A stretch of 64,000 bases of DNA from Microbacterium sp. AZCO (GCF_039614715.1 NZ_CP154857.1:2294001-2358000); one strand, 5' to 3'. Shown: positions 29,912-37,822, numbered from the stretch's first letter. Program-made: numbers and translations. The notes: generated from the sequence alone by a model not told the origin.

Positions 29912-29947
29912 GAAACCACCACCTTTGGGTAAACTGGGACTGGTTTC
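29912..29947. promoter_or_regulatory. putative TetR operator between the SnoaL pair and tetR
   Basis: GAAACCA (29912-29918) and TGGTTTC (29941-29947) form an inverted repeat, and AAAC/GTTT half-sites are repeated between them. The site fills the 59-bp divergent gap and would overlap both promoters. Confidence 0.5.
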
Positions 29948-29969
29948 AATACAGAAAGGATGTACCTGA

Positions 29970-30638
29970 ATGGTCGAGAAGGTCAAGAGAGCGTACGACT
30001 CGACCTCGCGCACCCGCCAGGCGCAGGAGAACCGCGATCGCATCAGCCGCGCCGCGCACGACCTCTTCGTCGAGCGAGGGTACGGAAACACGACGGTCGC
30101 CGACGTCGCGAAGGCGGCCGAGGTCTCGCCCGAGATGATCTTCAAGTCGTTCGGGAGCAAGGGCGGACTGCTGCGGAGCGCGTGGTTCGTGATGTTCCGG
30201 GGGGACGGCGAGGACGAGACGATGTACGACCGCCCAGAGACGCGGGCCGTGCTGGACCTTCCCGATCTCGCGGATCGGATCGCCGGGTTCGCGCGGCTCT
30301 TGACCGAACGCAACCGTCGCAGCGCTCCGCTGCTCGGAGCGATCGAAGGCGCCGCGGCGACCGAGCCCGGGGCTCGCGAGATGCTGACGACCTGGCATGA
30401 GCGGCTCATCGACGTGGCCACCAAGTTCGCGCAGGCGGCCGCCGAGACCGGACAGCTCGCCGTCGCCGAGGACGAGTGTCGCGACATCATGTACGCCACG
30501 CTCGACGGGCACCTGTGGCGGCGACTGGTCGTCGACCGGGGATGGACCGACGAGCGGTACGCCGAGTGGCTCGAGGGCGTGTGGCGGGCGGAGTTCCTGG
30601 AGGGCCGCCACCATTCCGCCGCGCGAGATGACACCTGA
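29970..30638 (+). CDS. TetR-family transcriptional regulator
   Basis: A 222-residue regulator. The N-terminal helix-turn-helix reads ARxLFVERGYGNTTVADVAKAAEVSPEMIFKSF in outline (residues about 28-60), and a ligand-binding helical domain follows. The ATG has GAAAGGA nine bases upstream. Divergent transcription from the two SnoaL-like genes with a shared palindrome suggests it represses itself and them. The downstream GNAT gene is separated by two hairpins and is probably a separate unit. Confidence 0.88.
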   Translation: MVEKVKRAYDSTSRTRQAQENRDRISRAAHDLFVERGYGNTTVADVAKAAEVSPEMIFKSFGSKGGLLRSAWFVMFRGDGEDETMYDRPETRAVLDLPDLADRIAGFARLLTERNRRSAPLLGAIEGAAATEPGAREMLTTWHERLIDVATKFAQAAAETGQLAVAEDECRDIMYATLDGHLWRRLVVDRGWTDERYAEWLEGVWRAEFLEGRHHSAARDDT

Positions 30639-30645
30639 CGATTCC

Positions 30646-30688
30646 GCAACGGGTGTGTTGCCGGAGGTGACACCGCCGTTTGCGGCGG
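30646..30688 (+). terminator. double hairpin after tetR
   Basis: GCAAC/GTTGC (30646-30650 with 30657-30661) and CCGCCG-TTTG-CGGCGG (30673-30688) follow the tetR stop. Their presence argues that the next gene begins downstream at 30715 rather than inside the tetR end. Confidence 0.5.
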
Positions 30689-30714
30689 ATGCCCGCACGC
30701 CGAAGAGTGGATGC

Positions 30715-31440
30715 GTGCCCGAGACCGCAGCATCCCCCCTTCTCGACAGCCCGCACGCCGACGAGGTCGTGCTCGACAACCCCGCGTGGTTCGCGCTGAC
30801 CGGCCCGCACGCGCGGTTCGCGATCGGCGGCGACCTCGTGCGCCGCTACCCCGAAGACGTCGCGCCGTTCGTCGCCGTCCGCACGTGGGACGATCCTGCC
30901 GTCTGGGATGCCCTCCTCGACCTCGTCGGCCCGGGAGCCGAGATCGGGCTGTCGGGGTTCGACGGCGAGCTTCCCGAGGGCTGGCAGTTCCTCGGTGGCG
31001 GTGAGGGCGTGCAACTCGTCCAGACCGAGGCGCTGAAGCCCCGTCCCGACGACGAGGCGATCGAGCTCGGCGCCGAAGACGCGGCGGAGATGCTCGCGAT
31101 CGTCGAGCGCAACCAGCCGGGCCCCTTCCGTCCGCGCACGTACGAGCTCGGCCGCTACATCGGCATCCGCCGCGAGGGCCGGCTCGTCGCCATGGCGGGC
31201 GAGCGCCTGCACCCCGACGGCTGGACCGAGATCAGCGCCGTCGCGACCGACGCCGACTTCCGACGTCAGGGACTCGCGTCGCGGCTCGTGCTCGACGTGG
31301 CGTTCCACATCCAGCAGCGCGGGGACCGCGCCCTGCTGCACGCGGCCGCGACGAACGTCGGCGCGATCGCCGCGTACGAGCGCCTCGGCTTCGCGCTGCG
31401 CCGCCGCACGGTGTTCTCTGCGATCCGCACGCCGGCCTAG
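30715..31440 (+). CDS. GNAT-family N-acetyltransferase
   Basis: A 241-residue acetyltransferase with its acetyl-CoA site in the C-terminal half: MAGERLHPDGWTEISAVATD, then the Q/R-x-x-G-x-G/A loop in RRQGLASRLVLDVAF and the final NVGAIAAYERLGF. The N-terminal half (LLDSPHADEVVLDNPAWFAL) looks like the degenerate GNAT-like domain of FR47-type proteins. The substrate is unknown. The start is uncertain. GTG at 30715 avoids placing two hairpins inside the gene; the in-frame ATG at 30628 overlaps the tetR stop by 11 bases and has no ribosome site. Confidence 0.8.
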   Translation: MPETAASPLLDSPHADEVVLDNPAWFALTGPHARFAIGGDLVRRYPEDVAPFVAVRTWDDPAVWDALLDLVGPGAEIGLSGFDGELPEGWQFLGGGEGVQLVQTEALKPRPDDEAIELGAEDAAEMLAIVERNQPGPFRPRTYELGRYIGIRREGRLVAMAGERLHPDGWTEISAVATDADFRRQGLASRLVLDVAFHIQQRGDRALLHAAATNVGAIAAYERLGFALRRRTVFSAIRTPA

Positions 31441-31484
31441 ACGCCTTCGCGCCGGCACTAGCCGCCGCATCCCGCGCAGACGGC

Positions 31485-31520
31485 TGCTCCCCGGCATCCG
31501 GTTCGGGATGCCGGAGAGCA
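31485..31520. terminator. two-way terminator of the GGCATCC/GGATGCC type
   Basis: CCGGCATCC (31491-31499) pairs with GGATGCCGG (31506-31514); with one mismatch the stem extends through TGCTC/GAGCA. It lies between the convergent GNAT and alpha/beta hydrolase stops. Confidence 0.75.
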
Positions 31521-31530
31521 GGCCCGCCGG

Positions 31531-32283
31531 TCAGCTGAGGGCGCCGACCTCCGACGTGACGGCGGCGACGGCCGCGTGGATCGCGTCGAGCGTCGCGTGC
31601 GGCTGCGACACCATCGAGACGTGCGAGCCCTCGACCTCGGTGATCGTGGCACCGGCGCGCTCCGCCATGCGGCGCTGCGTCTCGATCGGGATCGTCAAGT
31701 CGAGCGTGCCGAGCACGGCCCAGCTCGGGATCGTCTTCCACGCCGGCTCGCCCGACGGCGTGATGTTGATGAGCAGGGATGCCGGGCGCTGCGTCGCGAC
31801 GATGAGGTCGCGATCGGCCTCGGGCAGGTCCTGGGCGAAGGCCGTGTGCACCGTCTCGGGCTTGAGGTACGCGTCGATGATGCCGTCGGGCGCGCCGGGG
31901 TAGACGGCCACGTCGAGCACCGTCGTCGGGTCGGCGACATCGAGCGCGGACCCCGAGCCGCCGAGGATCTGGACGATGTTCTCCCCCTCGTCGGGGAGGA
32001 ACGCGTCGACGAAGACGAGGGCGCGCACGTCGCCGCCCTTCGCGCCGGCGTTGGTGATGACGGCGCCTCCGTAGGAGTGCCCGACGAGCACGACGGGACC
32101 CGAGGTGCGTTGCGCGAGGAAAGAGGCGATGGAGGCCGCATCGCCTTCGAGGCCCCGCAGCTCGTTCGGGGGTGCGAGAACCGTGAATCCCTCGGCCTGG
32201 AGGGGCGGGATGATGGCGTTCCAACTCGACGCGTCCGCCCACGCTCCGTGGACGAGGACGATGGTGGGCTTGTCTTCCGGCAT
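31531..32283 (-). CDS. alpha/beta hydrolase
   Basis: A 250-residue alpha/beta hydrolase with VLVHGAWADASSW (oxyanion loop), the nucleophile elbow GHSYGG, an acidic residue after VFVDAFLPDEG and the catalytic His in EGSHVSMVSQP. It resembles the group of EstC or salicylate-esterase-like actinobacterial hydrolases. The true substrate is unknown. ATG is used; the upstream GGAA is a weak ribosome site and the upstream in-frame residues are not conserved-looking. It is convergent with the GNAT gene. Confidence 0.88.
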   Translation of the reverse strand: MPEDKPTIVLVHGAWADASSWNAIIPPLQAEGFTVLAPPNELRGLEGDAASIASFLAQRTSGPVVLVGHSYGGAVITNAGAKGGDVRALVFVDAFLPDEGENIVQILGGSGSALDVADPTTVLDVAVYPGAPDGIIDAYLKPETVHTAFAQDLPEADRDLIVATQRPASLLINITPSGEPAWKTIPSWAVLGTLDLTIPIETQRRMAERAGATITEVEGSHVSMVSQPHATLDAIHAAVAAVTSEVGALS

Positions 32284-32435
32284 TCGATTTCCGATCTTCC
32301 GCGCCGCGACGTCGCGGCAGCTGATGTGGATCGCGCCCCGAGTGCTGTGCCGGACGCAGTCCACACATTAGGAGCGCTCCCACGCCGGGCGGGAGTCCGT
32401 TTACAAAGAATTCACACGGCGCCGGGTGCGGCGGG

Positions 32436-32810
32436 TCATGCTGTCCGCAGCACGATGGCGCCGGGCATCCGCTTCACGATGAACCGGAACGCGGGGCGGG
32501 CGAGAGCGGCAGCCTCCGTCGGATCGACGATGCGAGGATCGGTTGTCCGGATGGTGCGACCCTTCCAGGTGAGGTCTGCGCCCTGCGCCGCCACGACATT
32601 GCGCGCCCAGTTGGTCGTCGTGCCCCACGGCAGCCCGATGAGCACGATGCTCCGGTCGGATGTGGGCACGACGGCGATGGGCGTCGCGAACTCCGTGCCG
32701 CTCTTCCGCCCGCGGTGGTGGATGACCGCCCACAGCGGAAACCAGCGCTTCCCGGCCAGCGCACGCGCGACCGGCTCGAACGCCGTCTGGATCCGGGCTC
32801 GCTCGGCCAT
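32436..32810 (-). CDS. deazaflavin-dependent nitroreductase-family protein
   Basis: A 124-residue small split-beta-barrel protein with GKRWFPLWAVIHHRGRKSG, a stretch VLIGLPWGTTTNWARNVVAA and the terminal segment, matching the family that includes mycobacterial Ddn (F420-dependent nitroreductase). It likely binds F420 or a flavin and reduces quinones or nitro compounds. Its ATG shares one base with the DUF2200 stop (TGATG), so the two are translated together. An LLM-type F420 oxidoreductase gene lies close by on the other strand. Confidence 0.82.
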   Translation of the reverse strand: MAERARIQTAFEPVARALAGKRWFPLWAVIHHRGRKSGTEFATPIAVVPTSDRSIVLIGLPWGTTTNWARNVVAAQGADLTWKGRTIRTTDPRIVDPTEAAALARPAFRFIVKRMPGAIVLRTA

Positions 32811-33151
32811 CAGGCGCGCAGGATCTTCTGCAGGGGCCGGCCCTTCGCGAGCTCGTCGACGAGCTTGTCGAGGTAGCGGATCTTCTGCATGAGCGGGTCT
32901 TCGATCTGCTCGACCCGCATGCCGCAGACGACGCCCGTGATCATCGTCGCGTTCGGATTGAGGTCGGCGTCGGCGAAGAAGTCCTCGAAGGTCGTGTGCT
33001 CGTCGATATGGCGGCGCAGCTCGTCGTCGTCGAAGCCCGTGAGCCACTCGATGACCTCGTCGAGCTCGTCGCTGGTGCGGCCCTTGCGCTCGACCTTGTT
33101 CACGTAGAGCGGGTAGACCGACGCGAACGTCGTCGTGAAGATCCGGTGCAC
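32810..33151 (-). CDS. DUF2200 family protein
   Basis: A 113-residue protein starting [26 protein letters not shown], the conserved N-terminus of DUF2200, and containing [13 protein letters not shown] and [19 protein letters not shown]. It is mostly helical, with no signal or membrane segment; the function is unknown. The GTG start is set by the family N-terminus and by a TACGCT box (33158-33163, this strand) 6 nt upstream, which predicts a leaderless mRNA. It is the first gene of a two-gene unit with the nitroreductase-like gene. Confidence 0.85.
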   Translation of the reverse strand: MHRIFTTTFASVYPLYVNKVERKGRTSDELDEVIEWLTGFDDDELRRHIDEHTTFEDFFADADLNPNATMITGVVCGMRVEQIEDPLMQKIRYLDKLVDELAKGRPLQKILRA

Positions 33152-33196
33152 GTCGCCAGCGTACGAAACCGTCCGGTCGATGTCACCCGGTGGCCG

Positions 33197-33284
33197 CGTG
33201 CCGAACTCCGGCTCGATGGGACGACACGCCGGCGAACCGCCCCGCCGACCGCACTCCCGCACCAGCCAGCCGGAATTCGGCACG
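33197..33284. repeat. long inverted repeat, REP-like
   Basis: A 17-base arm starting CGTGCCGAA (33197-33213) pairs with a 17-base arm ending TTCGGCACG (33268-33284), 16 of 17 matching, around a 54-base loop. It fills much of the 288-bp space between the divergent DUF2200 and LLM genes; the rest of that space shows nothing recognisable except a GC-rich hairpin region before the LLM gene. Confidence 0.7.
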
Positions 33285-33439
33285 CTTGCGGGGGCGGCGG
33301 ACCGGAGGCGCCGAGGGCCGGGTGGGCGACGCTGCTAGCAGGTGCCCGGGCGGATGCCAATCCCCCGGGCGCCTGGCGGGTGCCGCCGTAGCGTCGCAAG
33401 AGCCGCGGCCGTTCCGGGCCGTGGGCGAACGGAGGAATC

Positions 33440-34405
33440 ATGGCGCAATTCGGCTACACCCTCATGTGCGAGCAGAGCGGGCCCCGCGAGCTCGTCCGGT
33501 ACGCGCAGGCCGCGGAGGACGTGGGCTTCGACTTCGAGGTCTCGAGCGACCACTACTCGCCGTGGCTTGTGAGCCAGGGCCATTCCCCCTACGCGTGGAC
33601 GGTGCTCGGCGCGGTCGCGCAGGCGACCTCGCGCGTGGAGCTCATGACGTACGTGACGTGCCCGACGACGCGCTACCACCCCGCCGTCGTGGCGCAGAAG
33701 GCGGCGACGCTGCAGCTTCTCAGCGAGGGGCGGTTCATCCTGGGACTCGGATCCGGCGAGAACCTCAACGAGCACGTCGTCGGCGAGGGCTGGCCCAGCG
33801 TCGACGTGCGGCAGACGAAGCTCGAGGAGGCGATCGAGATCATCCGCGCCCTCCACACGGGCGACCTCGTGACGTACGACGGCGAGTACTTCCGCGTCGA
33901 CTCGGCGCGCGTGTGGGACGTGCCCGACTCCCCCGTCGAGATCGGCGTCGCCGTATCGGGCGAGGCGTCGATCGCATCGTTCGCGCCGCTCGGCGACCAC
34001 ATGATCGCCGTCGAGCCGAAGTCCGACCTCGTCGAAGGATGGATGCAGGAACACGACGGCGAGTCCCGCGCGATCGGCCAGATCCCGATCTGCTGGGATC
34101 CGGATCGGGATGCCGCGATCGAGCGCGCGCACGAGCAGTTCCGCTGGTTCGCCGGCGGGTGGGGCGTCAACAGCGAGCTTCCGACTCCCGCGTCGTTCAC
34201 GGCCGCGAGCCAGTTCGTGCGACCCGAGGACGTCGCCGAACAGATCGCGTGCGGGCCCGATCTCGATGAGCTCGCGGAGAGCGTTCGGCCGTACCTCGAG
34301 GCGGGGTTCACCGACGTCGCGCTCGTGCAGATCGGCGACGAGAGCCAGGACCGGTTCCTCGCCGAGGCGGCGGAGCCGCTGCTGGAGCGGCTGCGCGCCC
34401 TCTGA
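33440..34405 (+). CDS. LLM-class F420-dependent oxidoreductase (TIGR03557 type)
   Basis: A 321-residue TIM-barrel enzyme. The start MAQFGYTLMCEQSGPRELVRYAQ, the segment FEVSSDHYSPWLVSQGHSPYAWTVLGA and GLGSGENLNEHVVG match the F420-dependent subgroup close to glucose-6-phosphate dehydrogenase (FGD-like, TIGR03557). It probably moves hydride between cofactor F420 and a small alcohol or aldehyde. GGAGG lies four bases before the ATG. No F420 synthesis genes are in the window. It is convergent with the CoA-type NUDIX gene. Confidence 0.88.
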   Translation: MAQFGYTLMCEQSGPRELVRYAQAAEDVGFDFEVSSDHYSPWLVSQGHSPYAWTVLGAVAQATSRVELMTYVTCPTTRYHPAVVAQKAATLQLLSEGRFILGLGSGENLNEHVVGEGWPSVDVRQTKLEEAIEIIRALHTGDLVTYDGEYFRVDSARVWDVPDSPVEIGVAVSGEASIASFAPLGDHMIAVEPKSDLVEGWMQEHDGESRAIGQIPICWDPDRDAAIERAHEQFRWFAGGWGVNSELPTPASFTAASQFVRPEDVAEQIACGPDLDELAESVRPYLEAGFTDVALVQIGDESQDRFLAEAAEPLLERLRAL

Positions 34406-34435
34406 CGCGCGTCCCCGGAGGTGTCGGACTCGACC

Positions 34436-34455
34436 CCTCGACAAGCTCGGGGACC
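34436..34455. repeat. dispersed CTCGACAAGCTCGG repeat, single copy
   Basis: CCTCGACAAGCTCGGGGACC lies just after the LLM gene. The same core occurs in three tandem copies at 54646-54731, also between genes. Confidence 0.7.
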
Positions 34456-34473
34456 AGGTTCGGGGCTCGGGGA

Positions 34474-34496
34474 CCGGGGCGGGCCTGGGGCCCCGG
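34474..34496. terminator. two-way GC-rich hairpin
   Basis: CCGGGGC (34474-34480) pairs with GCCCCGG (34490-34496) around a 9-base loop, between the convergent LLM and NUDIX stops. Confidence 0.5.
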
Positions 34497-34503
34497 CGGG
34501 GCG

Positions 34504-35220
34504 TCAGCGGCCGTGGTCGAGGGTCGGCTCGAGCGGGAGCTCGCGCGTGCGGTCCCACGGCTCGGTCCAGCCGAGCCGGTCGAAGAGGCCGTCGAGCAGC
34601 ATCCCGGTGAATCCCCACACGACGTGCTCACGCCCCTCGAGCGTCACCCGGAAACCCGGGCCGCGCCACTCCTGCCCGTCCCGCCGGATGACGGTCACTC
34701 CGCGGTTGCCGGGGTCGAGCAGATCGGCGACGGGGGCCCGGAAGACATCGGCGGATTCCGCGACATCGACGACACGGACGGGCGAGGGATGCCGCCACCA
34801 CCCGAGCACGGGCGTCACGAGGTGCTGCGAATACACGAGCGGGATCGCCTGCAGGGTGCCGAGCACCTCGACGCCCGCGGGATCGAGGCCCGTCTCCTCC
34901 CGTGCCTCGCGGAGCGCGGCGGCCGTCGGACCGTCGTCGCCGGGATCGATTCGGCCGCCCGGGAAGGCGACCTGGCCCGGATGCGAGCGGAGCGTCGTGG
35001 CGCGGGCCAGGAGCAGCAGGTCGAGGTCACTCGAGACGGCTTGTGCCTGCGCGTCGTGGTCGCTCGGCAGCGCGTCGAGCACGCCGAACAGGATCAGCAC
35101 CGCCGCGGGGCGAGGATCGATCCCCTCGTCGAAGCCCGCGAAGGCGCCCAGGGTGGTCGTCGCCCGATCGGCGAGAGCCGCGAGCTCCGCTCTGGCCCCC
35201 AGCGATTTCTCGACACGCAC
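34504..35220 (-). CDS. CoA pyrophosphatase-like NUDIX hydrolase
   Basis: A 238-residue NUDIX protein. The CoA-pyrophosphatase signature LRSHPGQVAFPGGRIDPGD precedes the NUDIX box, whose core is ALREAREETGLDP. Enzymes of this group (NudL/YeaB, PCD1) split CoA or its oxidised forms to phosphopantetheine and 3',5'-ADP, turning over damaged CoA. The GTG start is set by a TAGCCT box (35227-35232, this strand) 6 nt upstream without a Shine-Dalgarno sequence. It is divergent from dps. Confidence 0.9.
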   Translation of the reverse strand: MRVEKSLGARAELAALADRATTTLGAFAGFDEGIDPRPAAVLILFGVLDALPSDHDAQAQAVSSDLDLLLLARATTLRSHPGQVAFPGGRIDPGDDGPTAAALREAREETGLDPAGVEVLGTLQAIPLVYSQHLVTPVLGWWRHPSPVRVVDVAESADVFRAPVADLLDPGNRGVTVIRRDGQEWRGPGFRVTLEGREHVVWGFTGMLLDGLFDRLGWTEPWDRTRELPLEPTLDHGR

Positions 35221-35372
35221 CCGCTCAGGCTACGCCGCACCGCGGACGCCAGGGCGCGGCATCCCGCGGCGCGGACGTCGGCGTAGCACCACCCGCGGGC
35301 GATCCGCAATCCCACGACTCGCGGAGGGGCCTCGACCTACCGTCGGAGGACCGCATACGGAAAGGACACGAC

Positions 35373-35951
35373 ATGCCTGCGACCGCGACCAAGAAGACCT
35401 CGACCGCGAGCACGGGAGCCGCCACGAAGAACCGGCGCCGTCCCGCGAAGAGCGGAGCGATGCTGACCGACGAGCAGAACGCCGAGAGCGGATTCCGCGC
35501 CTCCGAGTCGCTCAGCGGCAACCTGCAGCGCGTGCTCGTCGATCTGATCGAGCTCGCGACCCAGGGCAAGCAGGCGCACTGGAACGTCGTCGGCAAGAAC
35601 TTCCGCGACACGCATCGCCAGCTCGACGAAATCGTCGACGCCGCCCGCACCTTCAGTGACACCGTGGCGGAGCGGATGCGCGCTCTGCACGCCCTCCCCG
35701 ACGGGCGCAGCGACACCGTCGCCGAGACGACGAGCCTGCCCGAGTTCCCGCAGGGCGAGATCGACACGGCCGACGTCATCGACCTCATGACGGAGCGTCT
35801 CGAGGCGACGACGGGCACCTGCCGAGAGGTGCACGACGATGTGGACGAGGAGGATCCGACCTCCGCCGACATCCTTCATGCGATTCTCGAGGCACTTGAA
35901 CAGCTCACGTGGATGACGAGCGCCGAGAACCGCCGGCCGGCCGCGCGCTGA
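35373..35951 (+). CDS. dps: Dps-family DNA-binding ferritin
   Basis: A 192-residue ferritin-like protein that stores iron and protects DNA from peroxide by the Fenton-safe oxidation of Fe(II). The ferroxidase residues fall in KQAHWNVVGKNFRDTHRQLD and DEIVDAARTFSDTVAERM, with the subunit-interface His, Asp and Glu in the expected spacing. The N-terminus (about 30 residues, TKKTSTAS...KNRRRPAKSG) is Lys/Arg rich and is likely the DNA-binding tail, as in some actinobacterial Dps. AAAGGA lies upstream of the ATG. It is divergent from the NUDIX gene and followed by a structured intergenic region. Confidence 0.94.
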   Translation: MPATATKKTSTASTGAATKNRRRPAKSGAMLTDEQNAESGFRASESLSGNLQRVLVDLIELATQGKQAHWNVVGKNFRDTHRQLDEIVDAARTFSDTVAERMRALHALPDGRSDTVAETTSLPEFPQGEIDTADVIDLMTERLEATTGTCREVHDDVDEEDPTSADILHAILEALEQLTWMTSAENRRPAAR

Positions 35952-35980
35952 TCGCCGGAACCATGCGCTGAACCGCGGTT

Positions 35981-36041
35981 TTCCGGCCCTCTCGGCGGCG
36001 CCGGCGGGCGTCGCCGAGGGGGCGAGAACCGACGGCCGGAA
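35981..36041 (+). terminator. large nested hairpin after dps
   Basis: TTCCGGCC (35981-35988) pairs perfectly with GGCCGGAA (36034-36041), and inside it CTCGGCG (35991-35997) pairs with CGCCGAG (36012-36018). It probably ends dps transcription; being in the upstream region of the next gene it could instead belong to a structured leader. Confidence 0.5.
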
Positions 36042-36077
36042 GGGCCGCAAAGCGCAGCCCCGAGCGGCCGCGTCCAG

Positions 36078-36100
36078 GTAACGTTCAGATAACGCTCAGA
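36078..36100 (+). promoter_or_regulatory. direct repeat resembling an MtrA box
   Basis: GTAACGTTCAG is followed at once by ATAACGCTCAG, an 11-bp periodic direct repeat of (G/A)TAACG. This spacing and hexamer match what is described for the actinobacterial response regulator MtrA, which controls cell-wall hydrolase genes. It lies 94-116 bp before the transglycosylase ATG. Confidence 0.5.
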
Positions 36101-36193
36101 AAACACCTGCAGGATCTGGGTTTTGTGTCGCAACAGCGGCTGAAGCGTCGACCTCGCCGGCGCCGACTTACTGACACGGAACCCGAATCCTTT

Positions 36194-37198
36194 ATGCGCT
36201 CGACTACGCCCGCCACGCCTGCCCGCCGAACCCGCCGACTCGTGGAGCGTCGCGCTCGCCGCCGCCCCGTCCTCGTCGCCGCCGCCGCTGCCGTCGGCGT
36301 GCTGACCATCGTCGGGATCGCCGAAGCAGTGCCGGTCTCGACGGCCGAGGCCTCGGGAAGCACCCCGAGCTTCGCCCTCGCCTCGTACTCGACCCCCCTC
36401 TCGACCACGAAGGCGACGGTCGCCGCCGCCGACCCCACGACCTCCGACGCTCAGGCGGCGGTCGATGCCGCCGCCGCCGCCGTCACGGCCGCGCAGAGCG
36501 TCACGTCCGACATCGCGTCGTCCGGCCTCGACATCGGCGTCGCCGACACGACCGTCGACACGACCGACCTCCAGGCCGCCGCCGCGCGCCTCGAGACCGG
36601 CATCGGCCACCTGCCCGAGCCGTTCCTGCCCTCGGTCACCGACGGCGTCACGGCGCTGGTGACCTCGGCCAACCAGGAGGTCGCGAGCCTCCGCGGCAGC
36701 CTCGACGCCGCGAAGGCCCTCAAGGCCCAGCAGGAGGCCGAGGAGAAGGCGCGCCAGGAGGCGGCCGCCGCCGCTACCGCCGCCGCGGCTGCGAAGGCCA
36801 AGGCGTCCACCTCGTCGCCCGCCCACTCGTCCACCCGGTCCTCGTCTGCACCCTCGGTGCCGATCCCCTCGGGCAACGGCAACGGCGACAACAGCCCCGC
36901 CGGCGCGCAGGCCTTCGCCCACTCGCAGTTCGCGAGCCGTGGGTGGGGCGACGACCAGTTCGGCTGCCTCGTCGCACTCTGGAACAAGGAGTCCGGCTGG
37001 AACTACCAGGCCTACAACCGCGGCAGCGGCGCCTACGGCATCCCGCAGGCCCTCCCCGGCAGCAAGATGGGGTCGGCCGGCGCCGATTGGCAGACCAACG
37101 CCGCGACGCAGGTGCTGTGGGGCCTCGGCTACGTCCAGGGCCGCTACGGCACGCCGTGCGGCGCGTGGTCGCACTCGCAGTCGACCGGCTGGTACTGA
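36194..37198 (+). CDS. secreted transglycosylase-like cell-wall protein
   Basis: A 334-residue exported protein. A long basic N-region and hydrophobic core (VLVAAAAAVGVLTIVGIAEA) form a signal peptide; an Ala-rich helical or coiled-coil stretch follows (about residues 75-205, including QQEAEEKARQEAAAAATAA), then a Ser-rich linker and a C-terminal lysozyme-like domain: CLVALWNKESGWNYQAYN, GAYGIPQALPGSKM and a paired Cys near the end. The catalytic Glu is in NKESGW. Such domains are found in Rpf-like and aggregation-promoting proteins that cut peptidoglycan. ATG 36194 is used; GTG 36125 would lengthen the basic N-region. A strong terminator follows. Confidence 0.85.
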   Translation: MRSTTPATPARRTRRLVERRARRRPVLVAAAAAVGVLTIVGIAEAVPVSTAEASGSTPSFALASYSTPLSTTKATVAAADPTTSDAQAAVDAAAAAVTAAQSVTSDIASSGLDIGVADTTVDTTDLQAAAARLETGIGHLPEPFLPSVTDGVTALVTSANQEVASLRGSLDAAKALKAQQEAEEKARQEAAAAATAAAAAKAKASTSSPAHSSTRSSSAPSVPIPSGNGNGDNSPAGAQAFAHSQFASRGWGDDQFGCLVALWNKESGWNYQAYNRGSGAYGIPQALPGSKMGSAGADWQTNAATQVLWGLGYVQGRYGTPCGAWSHSQSTGWY

Positions 37199-37217
37199 CC
37201 TTCCGGACCGAGCTCTA

Positions 37218-37252
37218 CGAGGGGAGGGATGCCGACGGCATCCCTCCCCTCG
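37218..37252. terminator. strong two-way terminator of the GGATGCC/GGCATCC type
   Basis: A perfect 16-bp stem (37218-37233 with 37237-37252) with a 3-base GAC loop, containing GGGATGCC and GGCATCCC. It lies between the convergent transglycosylase and NYN stops. Confidence 0.9.
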
Positions 37253-37267
37253 CTCGTTCTCCCGCGG

Positions 37268-37822
37268 TCAGCCGAGGAACTGAGCGGGATCGAACTCGTC
37301 GATCGGGATGACGCGCACGCGCGGCAGCCGCGCGTCGAAAGCCTGGACGTCGTACTCGAGGTCGAAGAACTCGACGCCGGGGAGCCCCGTGTACTCGGTG
37401 CTGCGGAACTCGTGGAACGCGAGCACTCCGAGACGGCGGCCCTGATCGGTGAGGCGGGACAGATCCTCGACGAAGTCGCGATCGTGGCTGACGAGCACGA
37501 CGTCGCCCTCGCGCTCGGCGAGGGCCCGCAGCGTGCGCTGGATCGCGATGTCGACGACCTTCTCGTCGGCGGGGCCGGAGAGCGGCACGGGCTGATAGCC
37601 CAGGGCGAGCAGCGCCTGCACGAAGGGCATCGGCAGATGCGTGCTCGCATTGAGGAAGAAGAGCCCCTTCGCGGGCTGATTCCAGCGATCGGTGACGAAG
37701 GCGAGGAGGCGGTCCCAGCGCGGCCGCTCCTCCGGCTGCGGACGCCGCCCGAGGATCGATGCTCCGAGGGTCGCGTCGATGTTCTCGCCGTCGACCAGCA
37801 GCCACGTGATGCGCTCCGCCAT
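37268..37822 (-). CDS. NYN domain-containing protein (PIN-like RNase fold)
   Basis: A 184-residue protein with the NYN/PIN-like pattern: WLLVDGENIDATLG at the start, VDIAIQRTLRAL in the middle, and VVLVSHDRDFVEDLSRLTDQG, which place the acidic metal ligands of a nuclease active site. NYN proteins related to LabA or YacP are thought to act on RNA. No RNA-binding extension (OST-HTH) is present. GGAGG lies just before the ATG. It is convergent with the transglycosylase gene. Confidence 0.87.
   Translation of the reverse strand: MAERITWLLVDGENIDATLGASILGRRPQPEERPRWDRLLAFVTDRWNQPAKGLFFLNASTHLPMPFVQALLALGYQPVPLSGPADEKVVDIAIQRTLRALAEREGDVVLVSHDRDFVEDLSRLTDQGRRLGVLAFHEFRSTEYTGLPGVEFFDLEYDVQAFDARLPRVRVIPIDEFDPAQFLG

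Noticed and set aside
30628..30714. GNAT gene starting at ATG 30628 inside the end of tetR
   Set aside because: It would place two perfect hairpins inside the coding region, has no ribosome site, and adds a poorly conserved-looking N-terminus; it is kept only as an alternative.
35960..36125. c-di-AMP (ydaO) riboswitch before the transglycosylase gene
   Set aside because: The conserved GGGGAACCCA-like and GCTAACCTCG-like segments could not be found; only generic stems are present.
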